Assembly: GCA_017642695.1 (NCBI GenBank)
Contig: JAEPQD010000001.1
Coordinates: forward strand, 1,373,701-1,437,700
Reading direction: 5' to 3'
Length of the DNA: 64,000 bases
Source of the DNA: Parvibaculum sp.
GTDB taxonomy: Bacteria > Pseudomonadota > Alphaproteobacteria > Parvibaculales > Parvibaculaceae
A program made the translations under genes and the position numbers. The stretch's first letter is position 1; every line of letters starts with the position of its first letter. The notes beneath the pieces were generated by a model. The model saw only the letters and a program-made list of their open reading frames with translations, did no database searches and was not told the origin of the DNA. Positions 53,020-63,265 of this stretch are shown here, one piece after another.

Positions 53020-53046
53020 ATGTCCGGTTCCAGTCTGAGGGGCTGA
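53020..53046 (+). CDS. Candidate 8-residue leader peptide upstream of speD
   Basis: Encodes MSGSSLRG. AGGGAG (53007-53012) lies seven bases before the ATG. Its TGA stop (53044-53046) falls in the four-base loop of the hairpin GGGGC-TGAC-GCCCC (53039-53052). Such an arrangement would let the ribosome interfere with hairpin formation. It may be chance; an ORF this short cannot be proved by sequence alone. Confidence 0.3.
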   Translation: MSGSSLRG

Positions 53047-53162
53047 CGCCCCGGATCAAACCGAGCACGTCCGTTGCATTTTCCTGCAATTGAAGACGCG
53101 CAAGCCGGGCGAGCGACCGCAGCCCGGCATCGGAAACCGTCAGGGGTTCCGTCGAGGAACCC
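53039..53162 (+). ncRNA. Structured leader with four perfect hairpins upstream of speD
   Basis: Within 124 bases four exact stem-loops occur: 53039-53052 (GGGGC/GCCCC, 4-base loop), 53074-53089 (TTGCA/TGCAA), 53104-53128 (GCCGGGC/GCCCGGC, 11-base loop) and 53144-53162 (GGGTTCC/GGAACCC, 5-base loop). The last lies about 105 bases before the speD start. No T-run follows any of them. The density suggests a cis-regulatory RNA. Alphaproteobacteria have a described speF leader motif in front of ornithine decarboxylase genes; whether this belongs to it is not known. Confidence 0.5.
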
Positions 53163-53267
53163 GCTCAGCGTTCATCCACGCATGACATATCCATTGGCCC
53201 CGCGCGCGAGCCCCCCGGCTTTTCGTTCGGTTGGTCAGGTCCATCTACTGGTTGGGGAGAGGCACTC

Positions 53268-53783
53268 ATGTCCGAATCCAATGCCCTCTTCCAATTGGGG
53301 AGCGACTTGAATCGCGATTCAAGCAAGACCCAGGCGGAAGTTCTCGAGTTTCCCGTTCACGCCGTGGCCGAGTCGGCCGTGGAGCGTTGCACCACGTCCG
53401 ACGAGCGCACGGACTTCTTCATCGAGCGGGACGGCAAGCGTTTCGCGGGAACGCATCTCATCATCGATCTGATCGGCGCGAGCCGTCTGGACGATCTTGC
53501 GCATATCGAAGCGACGCTGCGGCGCTGCGTTGATGTGTCGAAGGCGACGCTACTGCACATCCACCTCCATCACTTCACGCCGAATGGCGGCGTGTCCGGC
53601 GTGGCGGTGCTGTCGGAGAGCCACATCTCGATCCATAGCTGGCCTGAAGCCGACTATGCCGCGCTCGACGTCTTCATGTGCGGCGAGGCCGAGCCGCACA
53701 ACGCCATCGAGGTGCTGCGCGAGGCGTTCCAGCCTTCCGACATCCGCGTCGGCGAGCACCTTCGCGGCGAGGACATGGTCTGA
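53268..53783 (+). CDS. speD: S-adenosylmethionine decarboxylase proenzyme
   Basis: 171-aa SpeD. The self-cleavage site is LSESHISIHSWPE: cleavage between Glu117 and Ser118 turns Ser118 into the pyruvoyl group. Bacterial class 1B blocks GTHLIIDLIGA and LHIHLHHFTPNGGVSGVAVL are present, and Cys in VFMCG fits the proton donor. It has an about 45-residue N-terminal extension over the minimal SpeD. It makes decarboxylated SAM for spermidine synthesis. GGGGAGAGG lies before the ATG. The stop overlaps speE by one base. Confidence 0.95.
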   Translation: MSESNALFQLGSDLNRDSSKTQAEVLEFPVHAVAESAVERCTTSDERTDFFIERDGKRFAGTHLIIDLIGASRLDDLAHIEATLRRCVDVSKATLLHIHLHHFTPNGGVSGVAVLSESHISIHSWPEADYAALDVFMCGEAEPHNAIEVLREAFQPSDIRVGEHLRGEDMV

Positions 53784-54655
53784 TGGTTGGCGGAGCGAAC
53801 GGACGCTGGGTGGTCGAAACCCTCTACGAGAAAGAGGGTTTCACCTGCGCCTTTCGCGCCGACAAGGTGCTCTACGAAGAAGAGACCGGCCAGCAGCATC
53901 TCGTGATCTTCGAGAACGGCCTCTTCGGCCGGATGATGGCGCTCGACGGCATCACCCAGGTGACCGAACGGGACGAGTTCATCTATCACGAGATGATGAC
54001 CCATGTGCCGATCCTGGCGCATGGGAACGCGAAGCGCGTCCTCATCATCGGCGGCGGCGACGGCGGCATTCTGCGTGAAGTGATCCGCCACAGAAGCGTC
54101 GAGCATGTGACGATGGTCGAGATCGATCCGGCGGTGACGGATTTCTGCAAGAAGCAATTGCCGCAGATATCCGCCGGCGCCTTCGACGATCCGCGCCTGA
54201 ACCTCGTCTTCGCCGACGGCGCGAAATTCGTGGAAGACACGGACGAGAGCTACGACGTCATCATCGTCGATTCGACCGACCCCATCGGGCCGGGCGAAGT
54301 GCTCTTCCGGGAGGAATTCTACCGCGCGGCCCATGCGCGCCTCACGCCGGGTGGCGTGATCGTCACGCAGAACGGCGTCCCCTTCATGCAGGGCGATGAG
54401 CTGAAGAGCACGATGGAAAAGTTCCGCCGTCTCTTCAAGGTCGCTTCCTGCTACCTCGCCACCATCCCGACCTATGTCGGCGGGCCGATGGCGATGGGCT
54501 GGGGAACGGACGACGAGACGCTGAAAGCCGTACCGCTCGAGGAACTCGAGAAGCGCTACGCCGCTGCGGGCCTCACGACGCGTTACTACACGCCGGAAGT
54601 CCACAAGGCGGCCTTCGCGCTTCCTCGTTACGTCGAGACTTGCGTCAAGGTCTGA
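53783..54655 (+). CDS. speE: Polyamine aminopropyltransferase (spermidine synthase)
   Basis: 290-aa SpeE. Motifs: LIIGGGDGGILREVIRH (dcSAM-binding), VEIDPAVTDFCKKQLPQ, DGAKFVEDTDESYDVIIVDSTDPIGPGEVLF (active-site Asp) and PTYVGGPMAMGWGTDD. It transfers an aminopropyl group from decarboxylated SAM to putrescine. The start is in the speD stop (TGATG), indicating coupled translation. It completes the polyamine pair. Confidence 0.96.
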   Translation: MVGGANGRWVVETLYEKEGFTCAFRADKVLYEEETGQQHLVIFENGLFGRMMALDGITQVTERDEFIYHEMMTHVPILAHGNAKRVLIIGGGDGGILREVIRHRSVEHVTMVEIDPAVTDFCKKQLPQISAGAFDDPRLNLVFADGAKFVEDTDESYDVIIVDSTDPIGPGEVLFREEFYRAAHARLTPGGVIVTQNGVPFMQGDELKSTMEKFRRLFKVASCYLATIPTYVGGPMAMGWGTDDETLKAVPLEELEKRYAAAGLTTRYYTPEVHKAAFALPRYVETCVKV

Positions 54656-54662
54656 ACCGGCC

Positions 54663-55811
54663 TCAGAGCGATGCGTAGGCCGCCGCGATGATCGCGTTCG
54701 CCCGCGCATCGCCCGCGAGATCCGGCCCCATCTGGTTCATCACGTAGGAAATGCCGAGGCCCGTCTTCGGGTCCGCCATGCCGAAGGAGCCGCCCCAGCC
54801 CGAGTGGCCGAAGGCTTCGTCGTTCGGCCCGTAGAGTCCGCCCACATTGAGAATGTAGCCCGCGCCCCAGCGCGCCGGCATGGCGAGCACTTCGTCATGC
54901 CCCTCGATCTGGAGCGCCGTCATGGCGCGGATCGTTTCCGGCTTCACGAGCCTCTTGCCGTCGATCGTGCCGTCCGAGGCCAGCGCGCCATAGACCCGCG
55001 CGATTGCCGAGGCCGTGCCTTGCCCGTTCGCCGACGAAAGTTCCGCGCCGCGCCAGAAGCGTTCGTTCGGCACGCGTGCATCGGGCGCCGGATTGCCGAG
55101 CGCGGCGATCTGCGAAATGTTGAGCGTCGAAGGGTCCGGCATGTTGGACTTCGTGGCCGGTATCATTTCGGCGACGCGCGCATCTTCGGAAGCGGGCAGG
55201 CCGATGAAGAAGTCGATGCCGAAAGGCGCCGCGACTTCCTCGCGGAAGAAAGTGCCGATCGTCCGTCCACTGACGCGGCGCACGAGTTCGCCCGCCAGGA
55301 TACCGACGGTGAGAGCGTGATAGCCGGACCGCGAACCGGGCGTCCACATCGGCGCCTGTGTGGCGAGGCGTTCCGCCATCAGCGCATGGTTGCACATTTC
55401 TTCGGCCGTGGTCGGCACGGCCGGGCCGCAGAGCCCCGCCTGGTGCGACAGCATCTGGCCGATGGTGATGTTGCCCTTGTCCGCTGCGGCGAACTCCGGC
55501 CAGTACGCCGATACCTTGTCGTCGTAGGAGAACGCGCCGCGCTCGACCAGCATTCCGCAGACAAGCGCGCCCATGCCTTTGGTGGTCGACCAGACATTCG
55601 CAAGCGTATCGCGTTGCCAGGGCTTCGTGCGTTTGCCATCCGCATGGCCTGCCCAGAGATCGACGACTGTCTGGCCGTTCAGCACGACGGAAACCGATGC
55701 GCCGGTTTCCCCGGGCTCCATGAAGTTTGCCGCGAAGGCTGCCCGCACGGGTTCGAAACCCTTCGCGCAGTTTCCGTGGACTTCGGCGCTCGCAATGCCT
55801 GTATCGGCCAT
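54663..55811 (-). CDS. Serine hydrolase of the beta-lactamase/esterase (class C, EstB-like) family
   Basis: 382-aa protein with a penicillin-binding fold. The active-site SxxK is STTK (Ser75, Lys78), followed by GYHALTVG (Tyr in the YxN position) and a WGGSFGM block near the C-terminus in place of KTG. Such proteins act as esterases (family VIII), transacylases or peptidases, rarely as true beta-lactamases. No signal peptide is seen, which argues for a cytoplasmic esterase. Confidence 0.87.
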   Translation of the reverse strand: MADTGIASAEVHGNCAKGFEPVRAAFAANFMEPGETGASVSVVLNGQTVVDLWAGHADGKRTKPWQRDTLANVWSTTKGMGALVCGMLVERGAFSYDDKVSAYWPEFAAADKGNITIGQMLSHQAGLCGPAVPTTAEEMCNHALMAERLATQAPMWTPGSRSGYHALTVGILAGELVRRVSGRTIGTFFREEVAAPFGIDFFIGLPASEDARVAEMIPATKSNMPDPSTLNISQIAALGNPAPDARVPNERFWRGAELSSANGQGTASAIARVYGALASDGTIDGKRLVKPETIRAMTALQIEGHDEVLAMPARWGAGYILNVGGLYGPNDEAFGHSGWGGSFGMADPKTGLGISYVMNQMGPDLAGDARANAIIAAAYASL

Positions 55812-56040
55812 GATCTTTGTTCCCCCTTTTGCCGCTCACCGGCGGCGTTCCCCTCAAGAGTGTTAGCACCCGCAGCAAGGCGAGGCGACCCGTCGTCTTG
55901 TCCGCCGTAGCCTACTTTTTCTGGGGGCATCTATGTCAGTTAATTGACACGAATCAATGGACCGCATTAGCTGAACGCAAGCTTTTTGTTCGAAACGTGG
56001 GTGACGGTTCGGACGGCCAATTGCTGGGGAGGACCGGGAA

Positions 56041-56238
56041 ATGGCAGACGTTGAGCGGGACGTATTGAACGTCGATTGGCTGCCTGCTTTCGCGGATCGG
56101 GAACGCCGCGAGATTTCTCGCGAACAGAACATCGAATTGCCCGGTCCGCTGGACATGGTGGTCATCGGCATCGCCGGCCTGGCGTCGGTTGCGCTGGTGA
56201 TGCTCGGGCTCTGGAAGTTCGTCGAACTCGTCGCCTGA
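56041..56238 (+). CDS. Small membrane-anchored hypothetical protein
   Basis: 65-aa protein with a charged N-terminal half (MADVERDVLNVDWLPAFADRERREISREQ) and a single C-terminal hydrophobic helix (VIGIAGLASVALVMLGLWKFV), consistent with a tail-anchored membrane protein. GGGGAGGA precedes the ATG. Function unknown; no family recognised. Confidence 0.7.
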   Translation: MADVERDVLNVDWLPAFADRERREISREQNIELPGPLDMVVIGIAGLASVALVMLGLWKFVELVA

Positions 56239-56261
56239 CCGCGGCACGGGACTGGCAGTGA

Positions 56262-56753
56262 TCAGCCGAGCTTCTCGGCCGAAACCACGATGCCGTCGCC
56301 ATCGGCATAGAGCCAGTCGCCGGGCCGGATTTTGAGTCCCGCAAAACTGACCGCCACATCCGCCTCTCCGCGCCCGCGCTTGCTGCTGCGCTTGGGATGC
56401 GCGGCCAGCGCCTTCACGCCGATGGCGCATGCTGCAAGTTCCGCCGTGTCGCGGATGCAGCCATTGATGACGACACCCGCCCAGCCGTTTTCCTCTGCGA
56501 GCTTGCCGAGGTTGCCGCCGAACAGCGCGTAGGTCATCGCGCCACCGCCATCGACGACGAGCACGCGGCCCTGGCCCGGTGTTTCGACGGCTTCGCGTAC
56601 CTTGCTGTTGTCGTCCGGCACGCGCAGCGTCGCCACCGGTCCGCAGAAGGCAAGGCGCCCGCCATAGTCCCGGAACACGGGGTCCGCGTGGCGCACGAGG
56701 GCCGGGAACTCATCGGAGAGATCGGTTGTTGCGGGCACTGTTTTCTTGCTCAT
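56262..56753 (-). CDS. RraA-like protein (aldolase/RNase E-inhibitor fold)
   Basis: 163-aa RraA-fold protein: [10 protein letters not shown] start, [29 protein letters not shown], and [17 protein letters not shown]. The GxNxxxxAxxxGxxGxVxxGxxRD signature with Arg-Asp at its end is present; it fits either the RNase E-binding RraA or the related hydroxymethylglutarate/oxaloacetate aldolases. With a complete Arg-Asp pair, enzymatic function is possible; the substrate is unknown. Confidence 0.85.
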   Translation of the reverse strand: MSKKTVPATTDLSDEFPALVRHADPVFRDYGGRLAFCGPVATLRVPDDNSKVREAVETPGQGRVLVVDGGGAMTYALFGGNLGKLAEENGWAGVVINGCIRDTAELAACAIGVKALAAHPKRSSKRGRGEADVAVSFAGLKIRPGDWLYADGDGIVVSAEKLG

Positions 56754-56964
56754 CTAAGGTTTCCCCAGGGGCGCTGCGGTTCCTTTAGCGCGTATGGGCC
56801 TCTCTGTCTTCCCCTTTGAAATCCGGCGTTTTGCACCATTCTTTGTGGCGGTTCCGCCTGCCGGGAAAAGACGCTAGTCTCGAAGACATCGGTATCCGGA
56901 ATTCAGATTTAAAAGCCGGAGAACCGGTCTTGAGGGAGACCGGTGGCCGGCGGGGAGGACGAAC

Positions 56965-58509
56965 ATGGCACTGGCTCACGATGTATCCGCGCAGGCGGAT
57001 GCGGCCGAAGGTCCGAGCGTCGCTATTCTCGGCGCGGGCGTTGCGGGTATCTGCACGGCGATCAAGCTGAAGGCAAAGGGGCTCACCAACTTCACGATCT
57101 ACGAGAAGGCGAGCGAGATTGGCGGCACCTGGCGGGAGAACACCTATCCGGGCTGTTCCTGTGACGTGCCGCTGCACATGTACCAGTTCTCTTTCGACAT
57201 GCGGCCGGACTGGACGAAGAAGTATGTCTTCGCCGCCGACATCAAGGCCTATCTCGAATCCGTCGTCGACAAGTACGGGCTGCGCGGCCATATCCGCTTC
57301 AACACCGAAATCGACGATGCGCGCTTCGACGAACAGACGGGGCTCTGGACGCTGAAGTCCGGTGACCGGAGTTTCGAGGCGAACGTGCTCGCCGCCGGCA
57401 CCGGCCAGCTTCACCGTCCGGCATGGCCCAACATCAAGGGCCGCGAGAGTTTTCAGGGCGAGAGCTGGCACTCCGCGCAATGGAACCATTCCGTCGACCT
57501 CAAGGGCAAGCGCATCGGCGTCATCGGCAACGGTGCGAGCGCGATCCAGTTCGTGCCCGAGATCGCGAAGGAAGCGGGGTCCGTCACGATTTTCCAGCGT
57601 TCGGCAAGCTGGGTGCTGCCGCGCCCGCAGCGCGAGTTCTACGGCTGGGAGCAGGCGATCTACAAGGCGCTGCCCTGGACCATGAACATCCAGCGCTGGA
57701 AGATCTACTGGTTCGGCGAGCTTCTCTTCCGCACCTTCCACACCTCCGGCGACAAGCTGAAGCAGATGGGGATCGACGAGATGGAGCTCTATGTCTCCGA
57801 TCCCGAAAAGAAGCGCAAGCTGACGCCCGACTACGAGCCGGGCTGCAAGCGCGTGCTCTTCGCGAATGACTGGTGGCCCACGATGGGTATGGATCATGTC
57901 GACGTCGTGACCGACGGCATCGAGGAAATCACGCCGAAGGGCATTCGTACGAAGGATGGCGTGGAGCACGAGTTCGATATCATCGTCTACAGCACCGGCT
58001 TCGACACGACGCATTTTCTCGGGCCGATGACGATGAAGGGGCTTGCAGGCCGTGACCTGAAGGATGCCTGGAAGACGGGCGCCGAGGCCCATCACGGCAT
58101 GACGGTCTCGGGCTTCCCGAATTTCTTCATGCTCTACGGACCGAACACCAATCTCGGCCACAACTCGATCATCTTCATGATCGAGTGCCAGGCGAACTAC
58201 ATCACCCAGTGCGTGGAGAAGCTGAAGAAGGACAACCTTCTCTACATGGACGTGAAGCCGGACGCGCAGCGCGCTTCGAACGAGAGCGTTCAGCACGACA
58301 ACGCCAACTCCGTTTTCGCTTCCGGCTGCACGAGCTGGTACAAGACCGAAAGCGGCAAGGTTACCAACAACTGGGCGAACTACACCTTCAAGTACTGGTG
58401 GCGCACGCGCCGGCCGGACTACAACGAGTTCACCCTCCGTACACGGACAAGCAGTGCCCAGGGTGCGGGTGCGGAGGCCGGATTGAGGGCGGCGGCAGCG
58501 GCCGAATAG
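56965..58509 (+). CDS. Flavin-containing Baeyer-Villiger-type monooxygenase
   Basis: 514-aa FAD/NADPH monooxygenase. FAD motif ILGAGVAGICTAIKLK, EIGGTWRENTYPGCSCDVP, then a fingerprint-like FQGESWHSAQWNH (F-x-G-x(3)-H-S-x-x-W, close to the Baeyer-Villiger FxGxxxHxxxW[P/D]) and NADPH motif IGVIGNGASAIQF. The final position of the fingerprint is Asn, not Pro/Asp. It probably oxidises ketones or sulfur compounds; related genes are frequent in aliphatic-degrading alphaproteobacteria. GGGGAGGA precedes the ATG. It ends in a long hairpin terminator. Confidence 0.88.
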   Translation: MALAHDVSAQADAAEGPSVAILGAGVAGICTAIKLKAKGLTNFTIYEKASEIGGTWRENTYPGCSCDVPLHMYQFSFDMRPDWTKKYVFAADIKAYLESVVDKYGLRGHIRFNTEIDDARFDEQTGLWTLKSGDRSFEANVLAAGTGQLHRPAWPNIKGRESFQGESWHSAQWNHSVDLKGKRIGVIGNGASAIQFVPEIAKEAGSVTIFQRSASWVLPRPQREFYGWEQAIYKALPWTMNIQRWKIYWFGELLFRTFHTSGDKLKQMGIDEMELYVSDPEKKRKLTPDYEPGCKRVLFANDWWPTMGMDHVDVVTDGIEEITPKGIRTKDGVEHEFDIIVYSTGFDTTHFLGPMTMKGLAGRDLKDAWKTGAEAHHGMTVSGFPNFFMLYGPNTNLGHNSIIFMIECQANYITQCVEKLKKDNLLYMDVKPDAQRASNESVQHDNANSVFASGCTSWYKTESGKVTNNWANYTFKYWWRTRRPDYNEFTLRTRTSSAQGAGAEAGLRAAAAAE

Positions 58510-58537
58510 GTTCGGACGCGGAAAATGCGGGATAAGA

Positions 58538-58576
58538 AATGGCCGGAGCGGGGATACCTTTCCCCTTCCGGCCATT
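58538..58576 (+). terminator. Intrinsic terminator after the monooxygenase
   Basis: AATGGCCGGA (58538-58547) pairs exactly with TCCGGCCATT (58567-58576); inside it GGGG and CCCC extend the hairpin. TTTC-type bases follow. It ends the monooxygenase transcript 28 bases past its stop. Confidence 0.75.
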
Positions 58577-58679
58577 TTCATGCGTCATGTGAACAGCACC
58601 CGGTTCATGCGCGAACCGCGAGCGTTCTTCATGACGTTTCGGTGACGGTTCGGTGACAGTCGGCGCGAAACCGGCCTGT

Positions 58680-59486
58680 TTATCCCCGCTCTAGCGCCTC
58701 GGCCATCTCCCGGACGGTCTCCGCCGTGAAGGCATCGCCCGGCATGAAGGACTCGATCATCAGTTCCGAAAAGGTGATGTCGACCGCCGTTCCGAACACG
58801 GTCGTTGCGGTGAAGAACGAAAGCGTGCCCGCCTCGGTACGGATCTTCAGCGGCACGATGAGCCCGCCGAATTCGGCATCGAAGCCTTCCGCGGGTTTCT
58901 TGCCGCCTGGAAAAGTTTCGAGTTCCTTCAGGAGCTCGGCGAGTCCCTCGTCGTTCGCGGTGTCGATCTGCCGTTGCAGCCGCTCGAAAACATGTGCCCG
59001 CCACTCGCCGAGATTCTCGATGCGGTTTCCAAGCCCTTGCGGATGCAGGCTCAGCTGCAACACATTGATCGGCGGTTGCAGCAACTCTTCGGGAATGCCT
59101 GCGAGGAAGAGCGGCAGCGCATTGTTCGCGGCGACGAGATTCCAGTGCCGGTCGACGGCGAGTGCAGGAAAGGGTTCATACGACGCAAGCACCAGATCGA
59201 CCGCGCGCCGCGCCGCGCCCGCATCCGGGCTGTCGAGCCGGGTCTCCGAATAGACCGGCGCATAGCCCGCCGCCAGCAGCAGCGCATTCCTTTCGCGGAA
59301 GGGCACGTCGAGAAGCTCCGTCAGGTGAAGCAGCATCTGTCGGCTTGGGCGCGAGCGGCCGGTTTCGAGAAAGCTCAGATGCCGCGCGGAAATCTCCGCG
59401 TCGCAGGCGAAAGCCAGCTGGCTGAGGCGGCGGCGCTGGCGCCATGTCCGGAGCATCTCGCCGACGGGCTGGGTGTGCATGTTCAT
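58680..59486 (-). CDS. XRE-family transcriptional regulator, MmyB-like
   Basis: 268-aa regulator. N-terminal helix-turn-helix (MLRTWRQRRRLSQLAFACDAEISARHLSFLETGRSRPS) is of the Cro/XRE type; the C-terminal two-thirds is a MmyB-like ligand-binding region (LVLASYEPFPALAVDRHWNLVAANNALPLFL). It probably binds a fatty acid or similar ligand and represses or activates nearby genes. The ATG at 59486 is preferred over 59522. It is divergent from a small membrane protein across a 140-base gap. Confidence 0.87.
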   Translation of the reverse strand: MNMHTQPVGEMLRTWRQRRRLSQLAFACDAEISARHLSFLETGRSRPSRQMLLHLTELLDVPFRERNALLLAAGYAPVYSETRLDSPDAGAARRAVDLVLASYEPFPALAVDRHWNLVAANNALPLFLAGIPEELLQPPINVLQLSLHPQGLGNRIENLGEWRAHVFERLQRQIDTANDEGLAELLKELETFPGGKKPAEGFDAEFGGLIVPLKIRTEAGTLSFFTATTVFGTAVDITFSELMIESFMPGDAFTAETVREMAEALERG

Positions 59487-59521
59487 GGGACACAAGCTAC
59501 GCCCGCGCGGGAGGCGCGACA

Positions 59522-59538
59522 ATTACCTCCGGCGTAAT
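59522..59538. promoter_or_regulatory. Possible operator between the XRE regulator and the membrane protein
   Basis: ATTAC (59522-59526) and GTAAT (59534-59538) form an inverted repeat with a seven-base centre, 35 bases upstream of the regulator start. It may be the site of autoregulation and control of the divergent gene. Five-base arms are short and could be chance. Confidence 0.3.
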
Positions 59539-59626
59539 CGACGGGACGCAGGCGTGTCCCCAACTATCCTTTCAGAAGCCGCCCCCATGAACGGCGCGCG
59601 GCGAACTCGCGAAGGAGACATGAAAA

Positions 59627-60022
59627 ATGGCTATAGCAGCAATCGCAAACACGATTTCGCTCCGCCACGCCGTTCTCGCGGACGGTGTCATCAGCGGCGC
59701 GATGGGCGCACTCCTCATCGTGGCCTCGAGCCCGCTCTCGGGCCTGCTCGGTGTGCCCGAGAACTTCCTGTTCTGGGTCGGCGTCGTGCTCCTGCCCTGG
59801 ATGGCGTCGCTGATCGTGATCGGGCGCGAGGAGCGTCCGGCCGCGGGTGCCGTCGAAACGGTGATTGCGGTGAACGCGCTCTGGGTTCTCGGCAGCATCG
59901 TCCTCGCCGTCTGGAATCCCTTCGCCATGACGGCGCTCGGCTTCGCCTTCGTCATCGCGCAGGCGCTCGCCGTAACTGTCTTCGCCGAACTGCAGTTCTT
60001 CGGGCTCCGCCGCGAAGCCTGA
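59627..60022 (+). CDS. Small integral membrane protein, unknown function
   Basis: 131-aa protein with four hydrophobic helices (around 15-35, 47-65, 77-97, 100-122) and a short polar loop (GREERPAAGAVE). GAAGGAG precedes the ATG. It is divergent from the MmyB-like regulator, which makes it a plausible target of that regulator, as pairs of this type are often co-regulated. No family is certain. Confidence 0.72.
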   Translation: MAIAAIANTISLRHAVLADGVISGAMGALLIVASSPLSGLLGVPENFLFWVGVVLLPWMASLIVIGREERPAAGAVETVIAVNALWVLGSIVLAVWNPFAMTALGFAFVIAQALAVTVFAELQFFGLRREA

Positions 60023-60046
60023 GCCGAGGAAACCTCTCAAGGAAAA

Positions 60047-60072
60047 GGGCCGCCGGATTGCTCCGGCGGCCC
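60047..60072. terminator. Bidirectional intrinsic terminator
   Basis: GGGCCGCCGGA (60047-60057) and TCCGGCGGCCC (60062-60072) form a perfect 11-pair stem with a TTGC loop. GATTTTCT follows on the plus strand and TTTTCC on the minus strand, so it can end both the membrane-protein gene and the aceBA operon. Confidence 0.85.
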
Positions 60073-60099
60073 GATTTTCTTGGCGAACGGGTAAGAGGC

Positions 60100-61398
60100 T
60101 TACTCGGCCGCGTCGGTCTTGAACTGCGCGCTTTCGGTCGAGTCGCCGAGCGCCGTCGTGGAGCTTTCGCCGCCGCCGGCCGCGAGGCTGACCTGGTCGA
60201 AATAGCCCGTGCCGACTTCGCGCTGGTGGCGGGTCGCCGTGTAGCCGTTCTTCTCCGCGCCGAACTCGGCCTGCTGCAGTTCCGAATAGGCGCCCATGCC
60301 GCGATCCTTGTAGCCGCGGGCAAGTTCGAACATGCCGTAGTTGAGCTGATGGAAGCCGGCCAGCGTGACGAACTGGTACTTGTAGCCCATCGCCGCGATT
60401 TCCTTCTGGAAGGTCTCGATCGTCGCCTTGTCGAGGTTCGCTTCCCAGTTGAAGGAGGGCGAGCAGTTATAGGCCAGGAGCTGGTCCGGATATTCCTTCT
60501 TGATCGCTTCTGCGAAACGCTTGGCGTCGTCGAGGTTCGGCTTCGAGGTTTCCCACCACAGAAGGTCCGCATAGGGCGCGAACGCGAGGCCGCGCTTGAT
60601 GCAGTGGTCGACGCCCATGCCCGGCTTCAGACGGTAGAAGCCTTCATAGGTGCGGCCCGCGTCGAAATCGATGAATTCGTGATCGCGCTCGTCGATGTCC
60701 GAGGTGATGAGGTTCGCGGATTCGGCGTCCGTGCGCGCCATGATGAGCGTCGGCGTGCCCATGACGTCGGCGCCGAGGCGCGCGGCGTTCAGGTTGCGCT
60801 CATGCGCGCGGGTCGGGATCAGAACCTTGCCGCCGAGATGGCCGCACTTCTTTTCCGATGCGAGCTGGTCTTCGTAGTGGACGCCGGCGGCGCCCGCTTC
60901 GATGTAGGCCTTCATGATCTCGAAGCAGTTGAGCGGGCCGCCGAAACCGGCTTCCGCGTCCGCCACGATCGGCAGGAACCAGTCGCGCTTCGCGCCGCCT
61001 TCGGAGTGTTCGATCTCGTCGGCACGCTTCAGCGTCTTGTTGATCTTCTTCGCAAGCTCGGGGCCCGAGTTCGCGGGATAGAGCGACTGGTCGGGATAGG
61101 TCGTGCCGGCGGTGTTCGCATCGGCGGCAACCTGCCAGCCCGAGAGATAGATCGCCTTGAGGCCCGCACGCGCCATCTGCATGGCCTGGTTGCCCGAAAG
61201 AGCGCCCAGCGAATGCACATAGTCGGTCGTGTGCAGCAATTCCCAGAGCTTGTTCGCGCCGCGCGAGGCGAGCGTGTACTCGATGGGGAACGAACCGCGC
61301 AGCTTCTCGACGTCCTCGACGCTGTAGTTGCGGTAGACATTGTCGAAGCGGCCCTTGGGGGCGCTCGGAACGAGATCGTAGAAGGTCTTCTTGCTCAT
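60100..61398 (-). CDS. aceA: Isocitrate lyase
   Basis: 432-aa isocitrate lyase. The catalytic Cys motif KKCGHLGGK is present, along with the substrate/metal blocks [22 protein letters not shown], and NCSPSFNWE. It splits isocitrate to glyoxylate and succinate, the first step of the glyoxylate shunt needed for growth on acetyl-CoA. Located 35 bases downstream of aceB. Confidence 0.97.
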   Translation of the reverse strand: MSKKTFYDLVPSAPKGRFDNVYRNYSVEDVEKLRGSFPIEYTLASRGANKLWELLHTTDYVHSLGALSGNQAMQMARAGLKAIYLSGWQVAADANTAGTTYPDQSLYPANSGPELAKKINKTLKRADEIEHSEGGAKRDWFLPIVADAEAGFGGPLNCFEIMKAYIEAGAAGVHYEDQLASEKKCGHLGGKVLIPTRAHERNLNAARLGADVMGTPTLIMARTDAESANLITSDIDERDHEFIDFDAGRTYEGFYRLKPGMGVDHCIKRGLAFAPYADLLWWETSKPNLDDAKRFAEAIKKEYPDQLLAYNCSPSFNWEANLDKATIETFQKEIAAMGYKYQFVTLAGFHQLNYGMFELARGYKDRGMGAYSELQQAEFGAEKNGYTATRHQREVGTGYFDQVSLAAGGGESSTTALGDSTESAQFKTDAAE

Positions 61399-61433
61399 GG
61401 GTCAGGTCCTCGGGGTCAGAGGGTGGTTTCGGA

Positions 61434-63053
<1,620 letters not shown>

Positions 63054-63265
63054 GCTCGCTCGCCTCCGTGGTCGATCTTTTCGATGTCCGTTTGCGCGAG
63101 GTCATACAGCCTCGACACCTTCTTGTCCAATATTTCCTAAGTCATTGAAAATGTTGAAGTAAAGAACTTCACAAGATTCCTGTGCGATTCTGTTGAAAAT
63201 GTAAATCTTGTAAATTAGAGTGCCGCTGTCTGCCTCAATACAGGGCAAATCGCGGGGAGCGCCGC
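63054..63265. promoter_or_regulatory. Divergent promoter region between aceB and its probable regulator
   Basis: 212 bases, AT-rich from about 63120. The decamer TTGAAAATGT occurs twice in the same orientation (63145-63154 and 63193-63202). TGAAGT (63155-63160) and ACTTCA (63166-63171) form an inverted repeat, and ACAAGATT (63171-63178) matches AATCTTGT (63204-63211) inverted. These are strong candidates for binding sites of the downstream regulator at both promoters. Confidence 0.6.

Larger units (their letters stand above)
52769..53267 (+). promoter_or_regulatory. Long promoter/leader region of speD-speE
   Basis: About 500 bases without a standard gene. A TTGACA -35 box at 52852-52857 and TAAACA near 52875-52880 (17-base spacer) make a plausible sigma-70 promoter, giving a leader of about 380 bases before speD. 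Perfect inverted repeats occur at 52869-52885 (GGCCGT/ACGGCC) and 52965-52980 (TGCCTT/AAGGCA), within the first 100 bases of the predicted transcript. Four more hairpins and an 8-codon ORF follow (listed separately). A short GTG-started frame from 52902 has no ribosome binding site and is not called. Confidence 0.6.

Noticed and set aside
52902-53093. A 63-codon GTG-started frame in the speD leader
   Set aside because: No ribosome binding site and it runs through the hairpins without any recognisable feature.
54663-55811. Serine hydrolase as a true beta-lactamase resistance gene
   Set aside because: The SxxK is present but the third motif is not KTG and no signal peptide is seen; esterase is more likely.
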